Below, one piece after another: positions 7,447 through 14,691 of a DNA stretch of 64,000 nucleotides. Position numbers and translations under genes: made by a program. Every line of letters starts with the position of its first letter. The first letter of the stretch is position 1. The stretch covers positions 2,790,001 through 2,854,000 of the forward strand of contig CP054179.1 of the NCBI GenBank assembly GCA_015709615.1, given 5' to 3'. This DNA is from Gammaproteobacteria bacterium. GTDB lineage: Bacteria > Pseudomonadota > Gammaproteobacteria > Burkholderiales > Nitrosomonadaceae. A model generated the notes under the pieces. It did no database searches. It saw only the letters and a program-made list of their open reading frames with translations, and was not told the origin of the DNA.

Positions 7447-8685
7447 CTAGTTAGGGATGTCGCCGGTCTGATTGGCCCAGCCGCTGGCTTGTATTTTGAT
7501 ACCGGTGAATTCATCCAGACTCAAGAAACCGAGACCGGCCAGGATAGATTGAACCGCGGCATGGTCGCCTCGCTCGTCTGCCTCCAGCAACTTGAGCGCC
7601 TGGCCCAATCGCCCCTCGCGCGTCATCAAAGCCTGGCACATATCGTCGGAAATACCCAGTTTGTTGACGATCTGCCGCATGTCGATACCCAATAATTCGT
7701 CCAGCAGCGACAAGATGCCGACGATAAAAGCCCGTTCCTGGTGATTTTTATCGTGCGGGCGCTCGGCGGCGGCGATCAATTCCATCATCTTGCCGCGCTC
7801 CACCGCGCTTTGCATGCGCAGATCGGGCATGCCGTCTTCAGTTGAACCGGAAGTGTACAGCAGCAGTTGTATCCATTTCTGCAATTGCTCGCGCCCCATC
7901 AATGTGATCGCATGCTTGATCGAGTTGATTTTGTGCGGCAGATCGCCAGCCACGGAGTTGACCATGCGCATCAGGTGATAGCTCAAGCCGGGCTGGCGCT
8001 TGAATTCCTTTTCGATGGCTTCGTGGTCGTGATTGTCCGTTACCAAAGTCAACAACTTCAACAGCGACGGTTTGCCCGGATCGGCGCGTTTGACCGACAT
8101 TACTTCCGGTTTTGCGAAATAGTAACCCTGAAACATCTGGAATCCCAGTTGCTTGCAGCGCATTTCCTGTTCCCGGCTCTCTACTTTCAGCGCCAGCAGC
8201 AAAACCGGCCAGCGTTTCAACGCAGCGACCACTTTTTCCAGCTCGTCCGTTTCGAGCGCCAGTACGTCGACTTTCACGACGCTGACGATCGGCAGTAATT
8301 GCTCGATTTTGCTGTCGATCGCGACGATATTATCCAACGCGAATTGATAGCCTTTTTGTTTCAAATCGTTGCACTGCTGCAGAAATTTGGCCGTGATTTG
8401 TTCCGGCACACGGACTTCCAACACCACATGCCTGCTGGGCAGCAAACTAATGATGCCGCTCATGATCAAGTCGAGATCGGCGTTGATGAAACCGCGCTGT
8501 TGCCCGAGCACATTCTGAATGCCGAAACGGCCATAAGCGTTGACGATCACGTTGGCCGACGCGGATAAATCGTCGGTGACTTTGGCTGCTTCCTGGGTTT
8601 CCTCCTGACGGAACAGCAACTCGTACGCGACTAAGTTCTGATTGCGATCCAGAATGGGTTGCCGGCCAAGAAAATAACTTTCCAT
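7447..8685 (-). CDS. EAL-HDOD signalling protein (YuxH-like)
   Basis: Protein of 412 residues joining an N-terminal EAL-like phosphodiesterase domain (about 1-200) to a C-terminal HDOD domain (about 205-400). The opening SYFLGRQPILDRNQNLVAYE and the short degenerate EAL signature YELLFR (Glu22) are those of the YuxH class, whose EAL domains usually lack several metal ligands and may not cut c-di-GMP. HDOD domains act in signalling or as docking modules and do not have the HD catalytic pair. The ATG at 8685 with GGAGGA upstream is preferred to a longer frame reaching 8889. It is transcribed alone, convergent with the DUF6174 gene. Confidence 0.85.
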   Translation of the reverse strand: MESYFLGRQPILDRNQNLVAYELLFRQEETQEAAKVTDDLSASANVIVNAYGRFGIQNVLGQQRGFINADLDLIMSGIISLLPSRHVVLEVRVPEQITAKFLQQCNDLKQKGYQFALDNIVAIDSKIEQLLPIVSVVKVDVLALETDELEKVVAALKRWPVLLLALKVESREQEMRCKQLGFQMFQGYYFAKPEVMSVKRADPGKPSLLKLLTLVTDNHDHEAIEKEFKRQPGLSYHLMRMVNSVAGDLPHKINSIKHAITLMGREQLQKWIQLLLYTSGSTEDGMPDLRMQSAVERGKMMELIAAAERPHDKNHQERAFIVGILSLLDELLGIDMRQIVNKLGISDDMCQALMTREGRLGQALKLLEADERGDHAAVQSILAGLGFLSLDEFTGIKIQASGWANQTGDIPN

Positions 8686-8810
8686 TGATTCCTCCGCGTT
8701 GATCGTTGGGTGCAACTGCTTGTTCGGGTAAATGAAGTTGGAATATACGGTAGGGAGACGACCACCTAAAGCGTGAATAAACGGGGTTTTCCGTTCAGCA
8801 GGAGATTTTG

Positions 8811-8961
8811 TTAAGGAAACGCTGATTAATTCGGCGAACGAGATGAAGCGATAGGTGCATGGAACGCAGCAGCCGAGACATATCGGCAAGATAGAAGAGG
8901 GCGCGGGTACCGCGCAACGAAGCGATTCGTTCGTGCAGCCAATTAATCAGCGTTTCCTTAA
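8811..8961. repeat. MITE-like element, copy 1 (perfect 21-bp inverted ends)
   Basis: A 151-bp segment bounded by a perfect 21-bp inverted repeat: TTAAGGAAACGCTGATTAAT plus T at 8811-8831 and its reverse complement at 8941-8961. The interior carries no convincing gene, although the minus strand reads openly through it. The interior matches, in reverse orientation, the element at 44913-45055 at 85 of about 109 positions by my count. The outer TTAA on both sides could be a target duplication or part of the repeat. It lies between the divergent EAL-HDOD and CPBP genes in a 369-base gap with no other feature. Confidence 0.8.
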
Positions 8962-9054
8962 GAATTCTGCGCTGCATGTAGTACATTACGCTATTTCAAA
9001 TAAGATTTCTTGTGCTCTTCCATCCTCATCTGCTGAGTATTTTTCCATTGATCG

Positions 9055-9978
9055 ATGTTAAAGATTATTCTTTCTGATTGGCAAGATCGCGTTGTGGCGA
9101 TGGACAAAGGGATGCTGTTATTTTGCATCCTGTGGGCGGGTATTCTGATTACGCTGAATTACACGCTGAATATTGAAAGCGGCGTCATTCGAGGGTTGGA
9201 TTCGCGCTTTAGCCAGTGCGCCGCGTTGTTTCTGGTTTATTGCTGTGCGTTTGTGGTTCCGTATGGGTTTGTTGCGCTAGCGCGCAAACAATTGATCACA
9301 CCGGCACCGATGTTTTTGGTTTTGCTGCTGATCGCACCGGCTTTGTTCGCGGTGAAAGCGACTGTCGCCAGTCCGCTGGAGAATCGGATCGAGGGTGTGT
9401 GGGGGGATTATTGGACGATCGTCACGGCGCTGCCGTTTAAATTGCTGGTCGTGCTGGTGCCGTTGATTGTGTTACAGCAGTGGTTTCCAGAGCAACCGTG
9501 CTTTTGGGGTCTGACGGTGCGTAATGTGCGCTGGCGGCCGTACGGTTTGATGCTGTTGATCATGGTGCCGCTGATTGCGTATGCCGGGACGCAGCCGGAT
9601 TTTCTCACGGCGTATCCGCGCTTAAAGCAGATCGCTTTCATCGCGCCGCACACGGAGCATTTCGGCTGGTTTCAGTTGTTGTACGAGGTCAGTTACGGCA
9701 TCGATTTTGTCACGATTGAACTGTTCTTCCGCGGTTTCCTGATTTTTGCGTTTGCCCGCTATGCCGGACCGGCGGCGATTTTGCCGATGGCGGTTTTTTA
9801 TTGCAGCATCCATTTCGGTAAACCGCTGCTCGAGTGCATTTCTTCCTTCTTCGGCGGGTTGATTTTGGGTGTTGTCGCGTATCAAACCCGCTCCATCGCC
9901 GGAGGTCTGGCGGTGCATCTGGGCATCGCGTGGATGATGGAGGTCAGCGCTTATGCCGGGAATGTAAGGAGCGGATAG
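9055..9978 (+). CDS. CPBP-family intramembrane protease-like protein
   Basis: Membrane protein of 307 residues with about eight hydrophobic segments. Near residue 220 is the family's first motif in the form IELFFRGFL, then the second motif FYCSIHFGKP with a histidine, then GLAVHLGIAW near the C-terminus. CPBP (Abi/Rce1-like) proteins are glutamate intramembrane proteases; the usual first motif is EE-x-x-x-R, and here the first Glu is Ile, so activity is uncertain. The start is not sharply defined: the ATG at 9055 lacks a clear Shine-Dalgarno sequence and an ATG at 9100 is possible. The gene is convergent with pip, 8 bases away. Confidence 0.75.
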   Translation: MLKIILSDWQDRVVAMDKGMLLFCILWAGILITLNYTLNIESGVIRGLDSRFSQCAALFLVYCCAFVVPYGFVALARKQLITPAPMFLVLLLIAPALFAVKATVASPLENRIEGVWGDYWTIVTALPFKLLVVLVPLIVLQQWFPEQPCFWGLTVRNVRWRPYGLMLLIMVPLIAYAGTQPDFLTAYPRLKQIAFIAPHTEHFGWFQLLYEVSYGIDFVTIELFFRGFLIFAFARYAGPAAILPMAVFYCSIHFGKPLLECISSFFGGLILGVVAYQTRSIAGGLAVHLGIAWMMEVSAYAGNVRSG

Positions 9979-9986
9979 ATTGCGCG

Positions 9987-10949
9987 TTACGGCTTGCGGG
10001 TTTTGAAGCGATCGGTGGCGCGGATCAGCGCGGCTTGTATGCCCGGTTCCCACGCAGAATGCCCGGCGTCGTCGATGATGATGTATTCCGCTTGCGGCCA
10101 GGCGTGATGCAGATCGTCCGCGCTGACGATAGGGCAGACGGCGTCGTAGCGGCCTTGCACGATGGTGGCGGGAATGTTGTGCAGCTTGTGCGCGTTATCC
10201 AGCAACGAATTGTCCGGCAAGAAGATATTGTGCATGAAGTAATGTGCTTCCATGCGCGCCAGCCCGAGCGCCACGGTGTCGCTGGCGAAATAGTTGACCG
10301 TGGCCGGATTCGGCAGCAAGGTCGAACACGAGCCTTCGTAGGTGCTCCAGGTACGCGCGGCGGGCATGTGAATGGCTGGATCAGGATTCATCAAGCGCTG
10401 ATAATAGGCGGACAGAATGTCCGTGCGCTCTGCCTCTGAAAGCGGTGCAACCAATTCTCGCCAGGCTTCCGGGAAAAGATTGCGTAGTCCGTACAGAAAC
10501 CAGTCGATTTCTTGTTTGCGGCACAGGAAAATGCCGCGCAGGATAAAGCCCAGGCAGCGTTCCGGATGCGCCTCGCCGTATGCCAACGCCAGCGTACTGC
10601 CCCACGAGCCGCCGAATACCAGCCAGCGTTCGATATCCAGATGCTGGCGCAATGTTTCCAAGTCGCTGATCAAGTGCGGGGTTGTGTTGTCGCGAGTCTC
10701 GCCCAGCGGGGTGGAGCGCCCCGCGCCCCTTTGATCGTATACCACGATGCGGTAATATGCCGGATCGAAGAAGCGCCGGTGCGCCGGTGTCGATCCTGCG
10801 CCGGGGCCGCCATGGATAAATACCACCGGTGTGCCGGATGGATTGCCGGATTCCTCCCAGTACATAGTGTGAATGTTATCCAAGGCTAGTGCGCCTTGCC
10901 GATTGGGTTGGATTTCAGGATAAAGTGCAGCGGGTGAATGATGGTTCAT
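9987..10949 (-). CDS. pip: Proline iminopeptidase (peptidase family S33)
   Basis: Alpha/beta hydrolase of 320 residues that releases N-terminal proline from peptides in the cytoplasm. Visible are the oxyanion-loop motif HGGPGAGS near residue 46, the family marker DQRGAGRS near residue 73, the nucleophile elbow GGSWGS near residue 113, an acidic residue in GRYDAVCP and the catalytic histidine in DDAGHSAWE near residue 297. The full catalytic triad is therefore present and length is normal. It is a single gene, convergent with the CPBP gene. Confidence 0.93.
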   Translation of the reverse strand: MNHHSPAALYPEIQPNRQGALALDNIHTMYWEESGNPSGTPVVFIHGGPGAGSTPAHRRFFDPAYYRIVVYDQRGAGRSTPLGETRDNTTPHLISDLETLRQHLDIERWLVFGGSWGSTLALAYGEAHPERCLGFILRGIFLCRKQEIDWFLYGLRNLFPEAWRELVAPLSEAERTDILSAYYQRLMNPDPAIHMPAARTWSTYEGSCSTLLPNPATVNYFASDTVALGLARMEAHYFMHNIFLPDNSLLDNAHKLHNIPATIVQGRYDAVCPIVSADDLHHAWPQAEYIIIDDAGHSAWEPGIQAALIRATDRFKTRKP

Positions 10950-10978
10950 GATATGAGTATAAATGCCGATAATTAATT

Positions 10979-11124
10979 AGGAAAACATTGTAATAGTTGC
11001 CTGCGCAAGCGATCCGCTGTGTTAGGTGGTGCTCGAAAAATTGCCTATCACGATGATAAGTCTCATTTTCTACGCTCCATTCGCCTTGTATTTCAGCGTA
11101 CCTGCCCAATTATTCAGCGTTCCC
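10979..11124. repeat. MITE-like element, copy 3 (degenerate)
   Basis: A ~146-bp stretch in the 297-base gap upstream of the small coiled-coil gene. Its right end AATTATTCAGCGTTCC (11108-11123) is close to the AATTAATCAGCG(T/C)TTCC end of the elements at 8811 and 44913. Its left end (AGGAAAACATTGTAATAG, from 10979) and the next bases CTGCGCAAGCGATCCGCT align with their left end and CTGCACGAGCGAATCGCT. It lies in the same orientation as the 44913 copy. The middle has diverged strongly, so this is a decayed copy, called by eye. Confidence 0.5.
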
Positions 11125-11246
11125 TAGGTTTAAGAAAGACGGAAAAACGTGGCAAACATCACAGAGTTCAAATCTTAAATCGATTATAGTTCTTGCTATA
11201 GTGCTCGACAGGTTGTTTACTGTATCAATGTCAAAAGGAATATCAT

Positions 11247-11504
11247 ATGCCTAATACTATCCTGAGAGAACAAGAAGTTTCCATGTTGCGCGAGGAAATG
11301 GAAATATTGATGAAGGAGCGTCAATGCCTGCTGGATGCCACTGGTGCAGCGGCAGTATTTGTGGCCAAGCTGGACAGTTCGATATTGCCGAATTCGGTTT
11401 GCCAGGCGGCGAAAATGTTGTCCAGTTCGTTGAATAACTTACCAGAAGAAACCTTAAAGGATGCGCTGGAGAGGGTGAAGTCGGAATTTGCAGTTCGTGC
11501 ATGA
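11247..11504 (+). CDS. Small helical protein upstream of patatin gene
   Basis: Protein of 85 residues, mostly helical, with a coiled-coil-like N-terminal half (LREEMEILMKERQCLLDATG) and a second helix ending KDALERVKSEFAVRA. No export signal. I do not recognise a family. A good ribosome binding site (AAAAGGAATATC) precedes the ATG. Its 3' end overlaps the 5' end of the patatin gene by 17 bases, so the two are probably translationally coupled and may interact, which is inference only. A plausible promoter lies near 11190-11220. Confidence 0.65.
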   Translation: MPNTILREQEVSMLREEMEILMKERQCLLDATGAAAVFVAKLDSSILPNSVCQAAKMLSSSLNNLPEETLKDALERVKSEFAVRA

Positions 11505-12666
11505 GAAAAAGAAGGAACTAATCACACCCAAGGTTGGGCTTGTTCTGACCGGCGGAGGAGCGCGCGCGGCTTATCAAGTCGGCGTGTTGCGAGCAATCGC
11601 CGAGTTATTGCCGGACAAGACCCGTAACCCGTTTCCGATCATTTGCGGTACTTCAGCCGGCGCTATCAACGCCGCCAGTATCGCGGTTTCAGCCAATAAT
11701 TTTGCCGAGGGTGTCGAACGGCTTGAGGCTGTCTGGTCAAATTTTCATGTTGACCATATTTACCGCTCTGATCTGCTCGGCGTTATTCATAACACGCTGC
11801 GCTGCTTGCTTTCCTTGGTATCGAGCGAGTACGGTCAGCATAATCCGATTTCGTTGCTGGATAATTGTCCGCTGGAAGCCTTGCTCAGAAGCCGTTTTTC
11901 TTTTCGCGCCATTCAGCACTGTATCCGTTCCGGCTCGCTACACGCATTGGGACTCACTGCGTGGGGATATACTTCGGGACAGTCGGTTACTTTTTATCAA
12001 GCGGCGCGAGAAGTGCTGCCGTGGAAGCGAGCACAACGATTGGGTATTCCGGCTGAAATCGGCGTGGAACATTTGATGGCTTCGTCAGCGATACCGTTTA
12101 TCTTTCCCGCTGTCAAATTAAACCGGGAATATTTCGGCGACGGCTCCATGCGTCAATTGGCGCCTATTAGCCCGGCGCTTCATCTGGGCGCCGAAAAATT
12201 GTTGATTATCGGCGTGCGTAAACCTGTAACCGACGAGCCGAGACGCATGAGTGCATCGGGTTATCCGCCTTTTGCGCAGATTGCCGGCCATGCGTTGAAC
12301 AGCATTTTTGTGGATAGCCTGGATGTCGATTTGGAACGTTTGCTGCGGATCAATGAGACGTTGAAACTGATTCCGCCCGAAGCGCTTAAAGCCAAAAATG
12401 TACCGCTGCGTCCGGTCGAATCGATGATGATCGCGCCCAGTGAGGGAATCAACGAGATTGCACAAAAATATGCGTATACATTGCCGTGGATCATGCGTTA
12501 TTTGTACCGTGCGATTGGCGCGATGGGCCCGAACGGCTCGACATTGCTCAGCTATGTGCTGTTTGAGGTACCCTTCTGCCGCGATTTGATCGAGCTGGGT
12601 TATAACGATACGTTGCAGCAAAAAGATGAACTCTTGAAGTTTCTCGAAGTTGAACAGCAGGAATAG
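11488..12666 (+). CDS. Patatin-like phospholipase
   Basis: Protein of 392 residues with a patatin domain in the N-terminal two thirds. The oxyanion motif GGGARAAYQ is near residue 22, the nucleophile elbow GTSAG near residue 55, and the second dyad residue in FGDGS near residue 213. Such enzymes hydrolyse acyl lipids; the C-terminal 120 residues, with SLDVDLERLLRINETL and a long helical end, are typical of bacterial cytosolic or membrane-associated forms. The start appears to be TTG at 11488, inside the preceding gene; a GTG at 11497 is an alternative. It follows the small coiled-coil gene in one transcript. Confidence 0.88.
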   Translation: MQFVHEKKKELITPKVGLVLTGGGARAAYQVGVLRAIAELLPDKTRNPFPIICGTSAGAINAASIAVSANNFAEGVERLEAVWSNFHVDHIYRSDLLGVIHNTLRCLLSLVSSEYGQHNPISLLDNCPLEALLRSRFSFRAIQHCIRSGSLHALGLTAWGYTSGQSVTFYQAAREVLPWKRAQRLGIPAEIGVEHLMASSAIPFIFPAVKLNREYFGDGSMRQLAPISPALHLGAEKLLIIGVRKPVTDEPRRMSASGYPPFAQIAGHALNSIFVDSLDVDLERLLRINETLKLIPPEALKAKNVPLRPVESMMIAPSEGINEIAQKYAYTLPWIMRYLYRAIGAMGPNGSTLLSYVLFEVPFCRDLIELGYNDTLQQKDELLKFLEVEQQE

Positions 12667-12720
12667 CACATTCCTTTGTCATATTCTTATCAGTTGGAAA
12701 TTTTTGTCAGGAACAAATAA

Positions 12721-13440
12721 ATGGCTTTTGATAGTCCGCAATTCTGGATTGCAGTTTTACAAATCATCGCGATTGATATCGTGCTCGGCGGCGACAATGC
12801 CGTTGTGATCGCGCTGGCTTGCCGGCGTTTGCCCGAACAACAGCGTAAGCTGGGTATTTTTTGGGGAGTTTTCGGCGCCATCGCGCTGCGTGTGGTGATG
12901 ATCTTTTTCGCTTTGAGTCTGCTGACCATGCCTTATCTCAAGATTATCGGTGCCGCGTTATTGGTGTGGATTGGTATTAAATTGCTGCAACCCGAAGCGG
13001 AAGGCGCGCATGAGATCGATGCCAGCACGACGTTGATCGGCGCGATCAAGACGATCATTGTGGCGGATGCGGTGATGAGCCTGGACAATGTCATCGCCAT
13101 CGCCGGCGCTGCCAAGGATGACATCGGTTTGGTGATTTTCGGTTTGATCGTCAGCGTGCCGATCATTGTTTGGGGTAGTCAAATGGTGTTGAAAGTCATG
13201 GATCGTTATCCGGTGACGATTGCGATCGGTGCCGGATTACTGGGATGGATCGCCGGGGATATGGCGGTTACCGATGTGGTTACCAAGGATTGGGTCAGCA
13301 CGCAAGCGAAGTATCTCCAGTGGGTTGCACCGGTTTCGGTTGCCTTGCTGGTGATCGTTGCGGGTAAAGCGCTGGCTGCGCGGAGGCCCGCCAAGACTGA
13401 GCCGTTGGAAGATTTGGCTAATGACAAACCGAAGCATTAG
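12721..13440 (+). CDS. TerC/YjbE-family integral membrane protein
   Basis: Membrane protein of 239 residues with seven predicted helices. The two half-motifs that identify the family are present: IDIVLGGDNAVVIALAC near residue 20 and ADAVMSLDNVIAIAGAA near residue 117, each with the conserved Asp-Asn pair placed in a helix. TerC relatives are implicated in metal (Mn2+, Ca2+) export and tellurite resistance. The 54-base upstream gap is too short for a yybP-ykoY manganese riboswitch and none was seen. A universal stress protein gene follows after 28 bases. Confidence 0.9.
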   Translation: MAFDSPQFWIAVLQIIAIDIVLGGDNAVVIALACRRLPEQQRKLGIFWGVFGAIALRVVMIFFALSLLTMPYLKIIGAALLVWIGIKLLQPEAEGAHEIDASTTLIGAIKTIIVADAVMSLDNVIAIAGAAKDDIGLVIFGLIVSVPIIVWGSQMVLKVMDRYPVTIAIGAGLLGWIAGDMAVTDVVTKDWVSTQAKYLQWVAPVSVALLVIVAGKALAARRPAKTEPLEDLANDKPKH

Positions 13441-13468
13441 ATTTACATAAAATATTGAGAGATCGATC

Positions 13469-13894
13469 ATGCTGAAAATTTTATTACCTGTCGATGGTTC
13501 TGAATATGCCAATAAAGCGGTAACCGGCTTCATTGCTTTGCTGGACTGGTATAAGGAAAAGCCGGAACTGCATTTGTTGAATGTGCAGTATTCGCTGCGT
13601 GGCAATGTGTCATTGTTCATTAACCAGGCGGATATCAAGCAGTATCATCAGGAGGAAGGGCTGAAAGAGTTGCAAAACACACGCGCTTTGCTCGATCAAG
13701 CGGGGGTTGTTTATCAATATCACATTGTGGTGGGCGATCCGGCCGAAATGATTGTCCGGTTCGCAAGTGAGAAGCAATTTGACCAGATTGTCATGGGACC
13801 GCGCGGAGCGGGCGGTATTCAAGGTTTGTTGCTGGGATCGGTCACCAGCAAAGTGATGCAACTGGCGACAACTCCGGTATTATTGATTAAGTAA
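13469..13894 (+). CDS. Universal stress protein (UspA family)
   Basis: Single Usp domain of 141 residues. It opens with MLKILLPVDGSEYANKAV and ends with the nucleotide-binding signature MGPRGAGGIQGLLLGSVTSK, which fits G-x2-G-x9-G-[ST], then ATTPVLLIK. The motif suggests an ATP-binding member. It lies between terC and the phosphodiesterase gene, all on the plus strand with short gaps, and may share their transcript. Ribosome binding site is weak (TTGAGAGATCGATC). Confidence 0.92.
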   Translation: MLKILLPVDGSEYANKAVTGFIALLDWYKEKPELHLLNVQYSLRGNVSLFINQADIKQYHQEEGLKELQNTRALLDQAGVVYQYHIVVGDPAEMIVRFASEKQFDQIVMGPRGAGGIQGLLLGSVTSKVMQLATTPVLLIK

Positions 13895-13915
13895 TGAATT
13901 TCCGGAGCGAATCTT

Positions 13916-14680
13916 TTGAAGCTCAGGATCTTGGGATGTAGCGGAGGGATAGGGAGCGGCGAACAAACCACGGCCATGCTGCTGGACGACGATGTGCTGA
14001 TCGATGCGGGCACGGGCGTGGGTAATTTGAGTTTGTCCGAAATGATCAAGATAGATCATATTTTAGTCACGCATGCACACTTGGATCATGTTGCATTCAT
14101 TCCGTTTCTGGTTGATACCGTCGGTTCCATACGTAACAACCCGATAACGATATACGCCATCCAACCTACATTGGATACATTGCGGGAACATCTGTTTAAC
14201 TGGCACCTCTGGCCGGATTTTACAAAAATTCCCAATGACAATTCCCCTTATATGCGGTACCAAGCATTGTCGCTGGGGGATACTTTTTTTCTTGACGGAC
14301 GTGCGATTACACCATTGCCGGCCCACCATACCGTTCCCACCGTTGGTTTTCAGTTGGACTCTGGATCTGACAGTCTTGTTTTTTCCGGTGATACGACCAC
14401 TCATGATGCCTTCTGGATGGCCGTTAATAGGATTGCAAATCTGAAGTATCTGATCATCGAATCCGCTTTCTGTAACCAGAAGAGAGATATCGCGATCAGA
14501 TCACGGCATTTTTGCCCCAGCTTGCTGGCGGAAGAATTAGTGAAATTGGAGCGGAATGCGGAAATATTCATTACGCACATGAAACCGGGTGAAGCCGATG
14601 TCATCATGGATGAGATACATCAGTGCCTGGGGCAATATAATCCGCGCCGGCTTGAGAACAATCAATTATTCGAATTTTAG
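13916..14680 (+). CDS. Metallo-beta-lactamase-fold hydrolase, class II cyclic-nucleotide phosphodiesterase-like
   Basis: Protein of 254 residues. The metal-binding motif THAHLDHV is near residue 52, a histidine-rich element PLPAHHTVPTVGF lies near residue 140, FSGDTTTHDAFW contributes the bridging Asp, and ITHMKPGE near residue 221 gives a late histidine. This order is that of the class II 3',5'-cyclic nucleotide phosphodiesterases (PdsA/CpdP type) rather than RNase Z. The start is TTG at 13916, with CCGGAG about 9 bases upstream. A GAF-PilB-like ATPase gene starts 11 bases downstream, so both act in one transcript; a cyclic-nucleotide link between them is inference. Confidence 0.82.
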   Translation: MKLRILGCSGGIGSGEQTTAMLLDDDVLIDAGTGVGNLSLSEMIKIDHILVTHAHLDHVAFIPFLVDTVGSIRNNPITIYAIQPTLDTLREHLFNWHLWPDFTKIPNDNSPYMRYQALSLGDTFFLDGRAITPLPAHHTVPTVGFQLDSGSDSLVFSGDTTTHDAFWMAVNRIANLKYLIIESAFCNQKRDIAIRSRHFCPSLLAEELVKLERNAEIFITHMKPGEADVIMDEIHQCLGQYNPRRLENNQLFEF

Positions 14681-14691
14681 GAAGCAATGCC

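Noticed and set aside
8795..8986. 63-codon minus-strand frame (INWLHERIASLRG)
   Set aside because: It is the interior of the inverted-end repeat; copy 2 has a TGA in the same frame, so it is not a conserved protein.
10915..11109. 64-codon minus-strand frame upstream of pip
   Set aside because: It falls inside the decayed third copy of the repeat and has no protein features.
12118..12669. 183-codon frame antisense to the patatin gene
   Set aside because: Shadow of the patatin coding frame; no export or domain features.
12667..12720. Manganese (yybP-ykoY) riboswitch before terC
   Set aside because: The gap is only 54 bases and shows no matching stem-loop.
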